Shown here: piece by piece, positions 41,101 to 51,554 of the stretch
Layout of the letters: each line of letters starts with the position of its first letter
How positions within the stretch are numbered: the first letter of the stretch is position 1
Source of the DNA: Asterionellopsis glacialis
Taxonomy: Eukaryota > Bacillariophyta > Plagiogrammaphyceae > Rhaphoneidales > Asterionellopsidaceae
DNA: 56,867 nucleotides
Assembly: GCA_014885115.2 (NCBI GenBank)
Contig: WKLE02004560.1
Location: 1-56,867 of the forward strand
Reading direction: 5' to 3'
Made by a program: the position numbers and the translations under genes
Notes under the pieces: model-generated
Databases searched by the model: none
The model's input: only the letters and a program-made list of their open reading frames with translations
What the model was told of the DNA's origin: nothing

Positions 41101-44100
41101 CTCAAGTGACCAAAAGTACACGTGTCTTTCTCCCCTATCAGTATGTGAAACTAAAATTGGAGGACATACAAAGCATGTACAACGTGCGTGAGAGTGTACA
41201 AAATACGTTTGAAGGCAAAGTTCTCCATGACCACCGAATCGTGCGGATGACAACAAACAACAAAGAGATGTACATCTACTTACAGCGATCACATGATATC
41301 TTGCCTATTTCCTCACATCTACGTTCTTGTGTGTTAAAAGTCATACGTTCAAAGTCATACAAATTGTTAGATGTGGCAGCTGTGCTTCCGGCATCACAAC
41401 AGGCTGAAGATGCTACAGCCAACAATGGATTAGCACAAACTGGTTCAGCACTTGTATCTGTATATTCATAATTGTCTAACTTCATGGGATTCTCAAAGAA
41501 TGGATGTTCAACACATGGTGGACGGATATATTCATAATATACACCAGCAGTCACCTCCACAACGCGTACTTCATCAACATTACATTCAGTTATGCCACAC
41601 GGTAAATTGGTTTCCAACGTGACTTCAATTGGAAATGTGCAACCAGTCCCATCATCATTACAAAGTCTGGTAAACAATTCTGATGTCGTTTCATTTAATG
41701 TGAATGGATTTGCATTTTCTGATCCTGGCATCAATGTAGGTCTAGACAATCCACCAAGTAGTCTATACCTAGAACCCTTACGAAGATATTGACGACTGGG
41801 CAAATCAACACAAAGAGGATAGCCATCACCAATATATCCACCATATAGATCTGTCTTGGGGAAACGATCACGCCATTGAGCCTCAATCTTCATGGGGTCT
41901 ACACGATTATGTGTATTATCATAACCTTCAATATTACCACGCCTCGGTTGAGCAGTGAATCCTGTCCAGGCGCGTGCAAAGGAACGAATATCTTCATTGG
42001 TATAAACCTCGATAGGATTATTATTTTCATCAAGCTTGGGTGTACCATCGATGTTGAGTGCCACAAGTCCAATCGAAAACAATTGCATGATTTCACGTGC
42101 AAAGTTCTCATCAGCCCATTCCTTTCTGCTGCTAGTTTCCCAGACATAGGCAGTTGATTTCGAATCCAAGTATGACAAATTCTCTGCCATAAGCGGACTG
42201 TAACTGATTTCACGCAAAATGTCCAAATAGTTACCAAAGGCACCCCGTACAAATATGTCATAGTATGCTAAAAAGCTTTCCGTGTGTCTTTCTTGACCAG
42301 CAATAGCATTCTTAGCCACAACCAAAATTTGACTTAACGCCCATGCCATTCTTTGACGCAATTGATCTTGCGAATACAATGCATTCATGGTCCATACAAC
42401 TTCTCTTTGTCTTCCGAAATCAGATGTAGAAGTTGTATCACGACCAGCACGTGAACTCACATCAAAATCAGATTCCAAAGTCTGCATTGTATGAAAGCAA
42501 AATGTGGGAAAGCAAAAATTATTTGAGGTAAATGTGAACCAAAACAATTGTTTCAAAGCAACATGAGTCATCCCATCATACGGACAACCAAACACATACA
42601 CCAATCAACTAACCTTATCATTCGCGACCTCATCGGGGCTACCACATACTATCACACCATATCCAGTTTCGCTTGGTGATACACCAAAGTAGTCAGCAAC
42701 TGATGACAACCTGAGTGCAGGTGGTAAATCTCGAAAGGCAACAGAATCACCGTACCGTCCAACATACTGGAATTTATCATTGTTATTATCCCATCGGGTC
42801 ATACTATGAGGATTGTCTGGATTTTCCGAAGGAAAGGTCAACGCGTGATTACCATTGTTCATCCATTTACGGATGGCTTGAGGTCCACCAGGATGATGTT
42901 GTACCCAGTATGACAAATCCCAGACGGACATATGTTCTGGGTGAACACGTGTATAACACGTATCTCCTACTTGAATCGTTATTTCAACTGAATCAGCATT
43001 TCCCTGACAGGCTGGAGCACTACTCATAGTAATATCCTTTACATAAGGATTAGAATCTCCTGATCTCTGCAATAATGAAGCAACTACACTACGTGTACTT
43101 TCTGTCAATGGTGTAGTCGACGGACAGGTACCGGTCTCAAATACCCAACGACTACGGAGACGTGACTCACAGACATGTTCAATTTCATACTGTCCTGTAC
43201 CGTCGCCAGATTGAGAAACCTGGAGACCCATCATACTGTAGGAATATCTTCCTGTTAATTCATGTAATTGGAGGATATTGGTAGAGTTCAATACAATATC
43301 TTGTGGTGGAGGTGGATTTGCGGCTTGTGAACATGCAATGGCAGTGGGTTCTGTGGACATGATACAACCACCATCTACACCATCATTCAGGAAAGTGCGT
43401 GGTGCTGCCATGCAGGCTGTAAGACCACCTGTTTTTGCTTCTATTTCACCACCACCATCTACAAGAGGTGATTCAGGTGTATTGGACTCTAAGTTTATGC
43501 GTGAATCCCATTGTAATAAACCATGATCTGGATGGATCATCCAAATAGGTGCAGCATAATCTTCTTCTTGTTCTGGTAAGGTATCACACAAGGGAAATTC
43601 AGCAGAGGATAATCCATTCGAAAGGATACGTCGATCCACCACATCATTATTGTAGGTATAACTTTCATATGGATCCATTTGAATGTTTTGTGATGTCGTA
43701 ATGTTAAACACATTCGGCCCCAAAAACGATTCGTACCCTGTAAAGTCAACAGGTGGGTTACCCATATTGCGATCAATATCTTGACATGCAGTTTGCGTAG
43801 AGCCGACGGTATTTATGAAAAGCTTCGTACGAATTCTAAATCTTGATTGCCCTTTGGGGAATCCCGATGCTGAAGCGGTAAATTCATGAGGGTCGGCACA
43901 AATTTGGTATGGGTGATCAGGATCCCACACAGGAAAACGATCCTTATAAAAAGAATTGTGCCATACCAAATCTGGAACAACAGTGCGTGGAAATCCTGTA
44001 TAATAAGGAAGAATGAAGTGTGCGAATAGTATATGAAGGGTGTGAGTGCTAAGTGTATAAAGCATAAATAAATTTATTTTTGATCAGGGAGTATTATACG

Positions 44101-45382
44101 TACCATCTACCCATAACATATAGGGTCCTGTACCAACCATTTTTTCTTCGACATATTCTTCTTCTAAATCTACATCGTATTCAGTTACATTCATCAACAC
44201 CTCTGGACCTAAGGGATCCACATAGACATATCCTTTGGCATACCTTGAGTTCCTGTACCTATCCTTGCGTGTAAACGTAAAACGTCTCCATTTGGAATTG
44301 GGGGAGCATGGGTGGTCACTTCGTGCAACTCGTTGACTAAAGGTCCATCGAGAGTTGGTACGTTTTCTCCAATACGCACGATGACTTGTTTGGGGGATAT
44401 CTGACACTTGTGCTTGGACCCATTCTTCGTGTGACATGGTTTGGAGTAAATTCAAATCTTGTTGAGTTGTACCAAAGGTAGTCATTTCTAAAAATCTTGC
44501 ATTTACATCTTGATCTGCTGTTTGAAGTTTACGACCACGTGTAGATGTAGAAGAGGAGGATCCACCATTTGAACCATCACTCTGTAAGGTCATGATGTAT
44601 GATTCATGGGGGCTTGATAAGGGTGGTAAGGTCATGTAGGAATACCCATTACCCACGATAAAGTCATCATCGTGTAACCCAATACTTGGAGCGTACGCAC
44701 CAGGTGCAACTTCCCATGGATTGGAGGAGTAGGACCGTACCAAGGGTTTCATAGACACGATGGTACCATCCGTGGGAGATACTGTGAGTTTTTGAAGTGT
44801 ACACAATGTAGAACAAATTTGCAATCCAATTTCCTTTCCAGTTACCGGAATGGTAATACTTTCATTTTCAATAGTAGGACTATCATATGTTTGTGGACAT
44901 GTTTGGTCCAAACATACAAAGTTAGGGTCGGGTTGACACGAACTTTGGAGCCTTGGGTTACCCTTACTGGGTGGACAATCTTCATTTGTTGTACAAATTC
45001 GACCAGTACAACTTACTTCTAATCCAGTAGCAGCATCCTGTTCCAGACACTTGTTATCACATTTGAAATCGCCGCATTCAAAATCGTTCCCAATCGTACA
45101 AAAGGAACGATCATTGGAACATCGCCCACAGGTGGAAGGTCCCGGTGGTGGTGGTGGTGGTGGTGGTGGAGGTGGTGGTGGTGGAGGTGCAGTAGTAGGT
45201 GCCGGTGGTGGTGCTGGTGTTGGTCCAGGCCCAGTAGGTCGACATTGACCAGCGCTCCATACACAACCAACGGTAGGACAGTTTTTTTTTTTAACATCAG
45301 CTGGGCAAGTTGTTTGTGCAGTCGATTGAGGCAACGACAGCAACAACGAGAAGCATGATGCGATAAGAAAAGAATACTTCAT
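38111..45382 (-). CDS. Secreted DUF1800-DUF1501 fusion protein, about 2220 aa, six exons
   Basis: Exons (minus): 45382-44104, 43995-42614, 42481-41284, 41150-40632, 40509-38508, 38393-38111. All introns are GT-AG, 108-133 nt, and the phases fit exactly, giving 2220 aa. Order: signal peptide (1-23, FLIASCFSLLLSLP); Cys-rich segments around a Pro run (about 52-82); start of DUF1800 near 293 (ARFLEMTTFGTTQQDL); an insert of about 560 aa with WVQHHPGGPQAI near 793, like a cytochrome b5 HPGG site; the main DUF1800 body from about 890 (MAWALSQILVV, WADENFAREIMQLFSIGL, FARAWTGF) to about 1760; then DUF1501 from about 1786 (AIVFIMFSGGCDSYQMLVP) to GTDHAWGGNYFICGGSV near the end, where the sixth exon supplies YFICGG. 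In bacteria DUF1800 and DUF1501 are adjacent genes for secreted proteins of unknown function. Function here is unknown. Confidence 0.88.
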
Positions 45383-47338
45383 CTTCTCTGGCTTTCTCTA
45401 GTTCTTAATCAGATAGAGCAGCGGAGAGATGAAGACAACAAGGAGACGAGATAAAACACAAGCAATCAGTTTGTGCTAATTGTGGGTGCAACTCGACAAG
45501 TGAAGGATTTGTACCTCTCCTGTCTGGTGTGTTTTCGCGGTTTTGCCTGATTTCAGATTGGTGGGTCTTTTGGCAAGATATCCTGCTGTTTACCTGCTCG
45601 CAACCAGTAAGGGGATCTGGTGATCTCGAAGTCCCATATGTACCTTGTGCCAGCTCGTACAGACACTTCTATGTAAAATCTTACATAAAGATATTCCGAA
45701 TAGGATCAGTCATTTTCATTGATTGGTCATACACAAACCCGAAGGCACTTCTTTCGTTTAATTAAATAAATAGGCGGCAGAAATATTTTAATACGTGCAA
45801 TTTCAAAGACATTTTCAATTATTTTTTATATATATTAGTAGTCCGAGAGTTGAAGAGCAGTCAGGAAACTGTACTCAATATTGGAAGTAAAAATTGAGTA
45901 TAGGTTTTGTTAGTCCATGTGGAATTTCATGGAACATCTTCATTATTCATTAGGAATTGGGTGCGCCGGCCAAGCTTCTGTGATATCAAATGACACCATA
46001 CCAGATACAAGGTACTGGACTGTAAGGTAACCGAACACGGCCCTTTTTGAACACATGCTGGTACTTCTATCAAAAAAAGTTGTCACCAAATCAACTTAAA
46101 TGTCCGACTGAAATACATTGCAAAAAGAAAGCATGGTGTTGTCGTTCTGGACCATTTCTTTATGATGTAGGTCCTACCCCCCGCAACGGTACATGTATAA
46201 TATCTTTACCAGGTAAATAGGGACCCAGCTACTTCCAGGTACGTAGGAACTGTTATTTGTACTTACTTACCAGGTACTGTCTGTCCTAGTAGGACTAGTC
46301 TTAATACCAGATATGACTTCTGACTTCATGTTCCTTGAAGCAGTACTGGGACCCAGGCAGTGTATTAGCGGCGGAGCTTTCTAGCGGACGATATCAGCTG
46401 TTTCTAACCGGACATGATTTTGATGGATTTTATTTTTGCGCAAGTATAATACCTGTGAAGACAGAGAAAAGTACCAGGTAAGAAACTACCTGGTACAGCC
46501 AATGTATCATAAAACTAGATCAAAGTCCCAGATGGTAAATCTCGCCAGTAAAGAGCACCTGTCAAGCACCGATCAAAAGGAACCCATTATTTTTCACGAT
46601 TAAAGTAGTACAGTACCTGATAGCCCATTATAGTAAATTCTGTGCATGTAGGGGTTAGTCAGTCATCCTGTTGGATCATGATGTCTGAATTTCTCTCTCG
46701 TGTGACACCATTGTGCCTCTTTGGTTCTTTCACTACTCAACAAGCAAGCAGCTTCAATACTGTAAAATTTTTCAACTCGATATTGAGACCTCTCTCTAGT
46801 CCATCATTTTAATTATTAAGTGTCTCTCTGCCTCTGGTCTCTCCCAACGTGTGTCAATCAACAATCAATTAAATGTTTACGAGTGCTTGCCAAGTACAAG
46901 CACATCCAGTGTAACTTTGGGGGGTAGTTACGATATTGGTGGAATCCAAAATAACAAGCAAAATGTTGGAACAATTAAGGTACTTGTCTCAAGTAGATTA
47001 TGGTTTCCTAAAAAATGTTTAGTGTACGAGTACACTAATGACTTTCGCAACAGATTTGTTTTCGTTTAGGAACCGCAGTGCTGGCGCCAGTGCACAATCT
47101 CAATAAATAATAAAGTTTAGGGAAAAGATTTTTCAATCTACTGTATGTTACGACTGAAGAACAATGGAGTAATCTCCGCCCTGGGCTATGATTGAACGAT
47201 ATAGTGAGGAAAAAAGCTAATTGCAGACTAAAAATAGTTTTATTTGAATCGAGGCTCTCGTGAGAAGAAGCCCTGCAAATTGAACTTATAGATTTACACA
47301 GACCTTCGCTCTGCGTTTTACGCCATGGACAACCCGAA
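45383..47338. promoter_or_regulatory. Long spacer with GTACCAGGTAC-type motifs
   Basis: About 1.96 kb with no credible gene. It contains TTACCAGGTAAA (about 46206), CCAGGTACG (about 46235), TACCAGGTACT (about 46268), GTACCAGGTAA (about 46471) and CTACCTGGTACA (about 46487), plus CTCTCTCTAG near 46792. The last pair faces each other in opposite orientation. The first ~100 bp should be the promoter of the fusion gene. The ORF at 46851-47069 has no recognisable features. Confidence 0.55.
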
Positions 47339-50254
47339 TTACTTGACTTCAGGTGTCTCTACGGATGAATCCTGAGCTGCTGGTTCGTCTTTGTCTTTGT
47401 TAGCCGAAGGACCATTATCTTCTACTTCTCCATCTTCCAATATTTCACCTTCGTCTTCGCTTGATACAGGCGATGCAGACCGTCCGAACCCACTTCTTCT
47501 TTTCGAACGTAGACGATTACTCTGTTCTAAAGCGTCTCTAGCAGACATGACTAGTTCGTCGTAGTACAACCGTACGGAAGAAACGGGATCAGATGTACTG
47601 TTGATTATACGTTTCAAATTTCGCAATTCTTCTGTGGAATGGGATGCTTCGTCTGTGAGATCTTTGGTAAAATCGTCATAGGTAGTTTTCTCTGTTACAG
47701 TTATCTTTTTCTTGGCGAGTGCATCAACTAATTGAGACAAAAATGATCGATCCTTATGAAAAATTGCACTCCATTCACCAACAAAGTCTTCAAATAAGCT
47801 ACGTGGCGTATCACGATCTTGTGCTTGGACTGGATCGTGAGATTTATCAGCAGCAACAGTGTCTTCCACATTCCTCCATCGACTGGACGGTAGAATGAGT
47901 CCCTCACTTGCCATACGTCGCAGAGCATCTCTAAATTCTTCTCGTTGTGCCTTTTCAGCACGTCTCCTTGCGTCACGAATCCGATTCCGTCGATCATCTT
48001 CAGCTGCCTGAAGTTCCAAGACGTAATCAGCAAAGTACAGTTCTCGATCTGCATCCGTCATGGCTGCAGATACACGACATCGTGAATCATTTCGGATACT
48101 TTCATCTAAAGTTGCTAAAAATAAATTCCAAGTTGATGCAATTGTCAAGTCCCCTGCCTCTTCCCGTTCCTTTAAGAAAGTAAGGAAGAAACTTTTGGCT
48201 TCACGTTGTTCATTACGAATTTTTCGTTCGTCACTTTTCCGCACTTCTTCACAGTACTCATGAAACAACCTTTCGCGCTTATCTTCATCATCAACAGCAT
48301 AAAATCGATCATCTGATGACAAACTATCGCGAATACTGGAGAATTCTGATGATACTGCAGAAAATCCAGATAACTTAGGTAACTTGGATGCCAATAATTG
48401 TAAGAAGGCGTCCTTGGCTCTCATTCGTTCTTGCCGTTCCAAGTCTCGCAATTCATTGGCACGTTTGGTTTGATACTCAGCCAATGCTTGTTTGCGTTCA
48501 CCTACAGATAACACTTTTTCACATGCTTTCCATCTCATATCATTGGAACACATTTTCATAGCATCGTTCCATTTCATAGTAGGGCTAATGCCTTTGGCTA
48601 GCAACAATCCTTTAAAGGCGGCTATGGCTTCGGTTTTGTTTTTAAAATCTGTAAATTCATGACCATCGTCACCTCGGGACATCATTTTTCTCTTTTTATT
48701 ACTCATTGGTAATGTTGAATCACCTTCGTCATCGTGAGAAGTGCTACTAATAGTACCACCATTCTGTGCTGTATATTTTCGTTTGCTACTGCCACTATGA
48801 TCTTCTTTATCCCACCATTCAGGTTTATCCCAAGTTGTTGTAACACCATCTGAATAATAATAATTACCTGTACTAGGATCAAGTATTTCACTCCAAGTTC
48901 GTTCTTTTTCAGATTCTTCTTTATTACTTCCAGTGGTGCCAGTAGTGGAACTAGAAGGATTGAGACAATCTGGTTTCTCATAGGTACTTTCGTTTGTGAT
49001 TGAATTGTAATAATATTTGATACCCTGAGGACTTTCATGCTCTGTCCATACTTGGCCGGTGCTTTGTTTTTTATCGGATGTTGTTGATAAAGATGGTGTT
49101 CTCCCCTGTCCTCCACCGCCAGTACTCCCAACAGGGCCATCACTTCCTCTTCTTGGTACAAATGGTTGATGAGTTGGTGACGGATGCATTTGCTGTTGTC
49201 CCTGCTGCTGTTGAGGGTGTGGTAATATATCATGAGACATCGGTTGTCGTACTCCTTGTTGTTGTGGCTGTGGCTGTTGTTGTGCAATAACATTTGGCGA
49301 TTGTTGTTGTGGGTGTTGCGGGTGTGTAGAGTGCATTGGTTGCTGTGGTGGTCGATTTTGTGGTAAACCAACCATAGGTCCTGATGGATGTTGTTGGTGA
49401 TGGTGTTGCTGCTGCATCATCATTGTATGTGGTGGCATCTGACGATATTGCTGGTCGTTTCCTCCTCCTCTTGGTGGTGGGGGCGGTGGTGGAGGCGGCA
49501 TTCCTCCTTGTTGGTGGTGCTGATGATGTGGTACTGGTGGTGGTGGCGGCGGTGGCGGTGGCGGTGGAAACATCCCTCTTCCTCTTCCATTCATCATACC
49601 TCGTCCTGGTCCACCAGGTCCAGGTCTCGGTCCTCCTGGACCAGGTCCCCCGCGTCCAGTCATGAAGTGTCGTCCCCCACCTCCCTGTTGTGGTGGTGGT
49701 CCACGGCCTCCTCTTCCACCATGAAAATTGTCGCGTCCTGGTGGAAGAGGTGGCGGTGGTGGACCACCACCTCTTCCTCCTCCCCCATGAGGTGGTGGTA
49801 ATGGACCCCTACGACCACCCCCGAAAGGTGGTGGTGGTCCTCTATCACCTCTACCACCAAATCGACCTCCACCTTGTTGTTGCATCGGCATTCTACCTCC
49901 TCGTCCACCAGGACCGGGTGGAAGAGGAAATCGACCTCCTCCTCTACCACCTGGTCCTGGTGGCATATTCATAGGAGGACCATGCCCATCACGCCCTCCC
50001 CTTCCCGGTGGTGGAAATCGTTGTGATGGTGGTCCTTGATTCCAAGGTTGAGGTCCACCTCCAAAATTATTCCCTCCTCCTCCTCGACGCATATTCTTCA
50101 TATTGCCTCTTCCATTCTGTTGTTGTTGCAGTGGTTGTGGTCCCCTCCGGTTGTTCTTGTTATTGTTGTGATTGTTGAATCCTGGTGGTGGCATTCTTTG
50201 AGAAGCATGTTGTTGCTGTTGCTGTTGTTGTTTTTCTCCACCATGACGATTCAT
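47339..50254 (-). CDS. PRPF40: PRP40-like pre-mRNA splicing factor with WW and FF domains
   Basis: Intact 971-aa intronless ORF. Two WW domains lie at about residues 401-431 (VWTEHESPQGIKYYYN ... YEKP) and 452-483 (TWSEILDPSTGNYYY ... TWDKPEWW), followed from about 540 by FF-type repeats (AIAAFKGLLLAKGISPTMKW, AKDAFLQLL, AKSFFLTFLKERE, REEFRDALRRM). PRP40 is a U1 snRNP-associated bridge between 5' splice site and branch point. The first ~395 residues are an unusually long disordered region: RGG, poly-Pro and poly-Gln/His stretches. The C-terminus is Ser/Glu-rich (SPVSSEDEGEILEDGEVED). TCERG1 has a similar domain mix, but the two close N-side WW domains favour PRP40. Confidence 0.85.
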   Translation of the reverse strand: MNRHGGEKQQQQQQQHASQRMPPPGFNNHNNNKNNRRGPQPLQQQQNGRGNMKNMRRGGGGNNFGGGPQPWNQGPPSQRFPPPGRGGRDGHGPPMNMPPGPGGRGGGRFPLPPGPGGRGGRMPMQQQGGGRFGGRGDRGPPPPFGGGRRGPLPPPHGGGGRGGGPPPPPLPPGRDNFHGGRGGRGPPPQQGGGGRHFMTGRGGPGPGGPRPGPGGPGRGMMNGRGRGMFPPPPPPPPPPPVPHHQHHQQGGMPPPPPPPPPRGGGNDQQYRQMPPHTMMMQQQHHHQQHPSGPMVGLPQNRPPQQPMHSTHPQHPQQQSPNVIAQQQPQPQQQGVRQPMSHDILPHPQQQQGQQQMHPSPTHQPFVPRRGSDGPVGSTGGGGQGRTPSLSTTSDKKQSTGQVWTEHESPQGIKYYYNSITNESTYEKPDCLNPSSSTTGTTGSNKEESEKERTWSEILDPSTGNYYYSDGVTTTWDKPEWWDKEDHSGSSKRKYTAQNGGTISSTSHDDEGDSTLPMSNKKRKMMSRGDDGHEFTDFKNKTEAIAAFKGLLLAKGISPTMKWNDAMKMCSNDMRWKACEKVLSVGERKQALAEYQTKRANELRDLERQERMRAKDAFLQLLASKLPKLSGFSAVSSEFSSIRDSLSSDDRFYAVDDEDKRERLFHEYCEEVRKSDERKIRNEQREAKSFFLTFLKEREEAGDLTIASTWNLFLATLDESIRNDSRCRVSAAMTDADRELYFADYVLELQAAEDDRRNRIRDARRRAEKAQREEFRDALRRMASEGLILPSSRWRNVEDTVAADKSHDPVQAQDRDTPRSLFEDFVGEWSAIFHKDRSFLSQLVDALAKKKITVTEKTTYDDFTKDLTDEASHSTEELRNLKRIINSTSDPVSSVRLYYDELVMSARDALEQSNRLRSKRRSGFGRSASPVSSEDEGEILEDGEVEDNGPSANKDKDEPAAQDSSVETPEVK

Positions 50255-51554
50255 TTTTTTTGTTTTATTTTTTCAGTTTCTCTTTACAAAAACATGCGTA
50301 TGAATTACTTGTAGAATATTGTACAATTACAGAGAAATATGAAGGAATTATATGACTCTTCAATGTAGCGTGACTCTGGATTTGTTTTTCGGGACTCCTC
50401 CCTATTGCAATCGACCAATCCTTCTTGATTGCTTTCTGCTCAAAGTTAAATGAAATCCTCGTGCAATGATTCCTTGTACTTGTGTTGTGAATATTTGAAC
50501 GGAAATAAGCCAGAAATCAAATGTTGAAAGCTATCTTTTCGATATCTTTGTTGATTAAAAAAAGACTTGCAATTGACAACACAATTCACTGTCCTTCGTG
50601 TTTCTTCCGTGTTGCTGGTTCCGGAAGACACACTACAATCACACAACACTGATGTTTTGGCTGGGTGAGCGAGAGATCTGTTGCTCGTGTGTTGTTTATT
50701 TGCAACAGAAGAAAAAAATACTGTAGCGTGTTGCGTGTGGTTGCTCGTGTGTACGTGCGCAGGGGATGCAGGCAGAGCAGCCGACAGCCGGCCAGTTGGT
50801 GTGGGAGGGAGAAAGTCGAAAAGCGCGCGCAAGAGTTCCGGTACTACTGTAGTACCAGTAGAGGCAGCCGAGGCGCGCCCGTTCATCGCCTGTCCGCCCA
50901 TCCATTGGTAATTGGAACTCCCCAACATTCGCGTTCGGGTCGTTCCGCTTCTCTGACCTCCTCAGGAGGGTGGGATGCCGAGGCCTTGTTGGTTTGTTAC
51001 AGTATTTTCTCGAGACAATCTCGTATCATAGCAATCTTTGTTTGATTTTTTTCTTGTCACCATGTCTATCCAACCAAGCACCCAGAACTCAAGGATATAC
51101 TCTTATCGTAAATCTACACCTGATTGAGCAGGGTTCTTACTCTTAGAAACCAGTTTAAAAAGTATAGGTTTACATTTGGGACTAAAAAGGAAGGTGCAAA
51201 CGGACAAAGAGTTCTACCGAAAAACGAAGCTGAAAATTAAAAAAGTAGTGTGGCTCCAGCTGAAACAACAAGATATTTGTGGTATTTTAAAACAGAAGGA
51301 TACAAAACGTTTTGTAGTAGAATTTGTTTTAGTAGTAGTGCTGTTTATCTATGATTGGATTAAATCCTAAAGAAACAAATCATTTGTAAATAGAATATAG
51401 AAAGTGTATAATCTACCTAAGACATGAACAATCATGATTCAATTCTTGCACTTCTTGCTGACGTACTGTCATCTTCGTATATACCAAAAGCGCTGTTAAA
51501 TAAGTGGTTGTGCAATTTTTGAAAGCAGCATTTTGGTATCACTATTTCAGATGG
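50255..51554. other. Spacer upstream of the PRP40-like gene
   Basis: About 1.3 kb. A GC-rich stretch with CG-rich pieces (about 50750-50900) lies in the middle; it yields short ORFs on both strands but none with recognisable content. The rest is AT-rich and should hold the PRP40-like promoter and the 3' end of the PPR-SMR gene. Confidence 0.4.

Noticed and set aside
45129..45195. Regular GGT repeats looking like a short repeat array
   Set aside because: This is the poly-Pro linker of the fusion protein read on the other strand, not CRISPR or a spaced array.
48703..49974. Frames rich in Ser/Trp, Val/Glu or His/Asn overlapping the PRP40-like gene
   Set aside because: Shadows of poly-Pro/Gly codons (GGT/CCA repeats); no conserved motif, unlike the WW/FF frame.
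50446..50928. 160-aa minus-strand frame upstream of the PRP40-like gene
   Set aside because: Lies in a GC-rich promoter-like stretch with open frames on both strands; no conserved motif.
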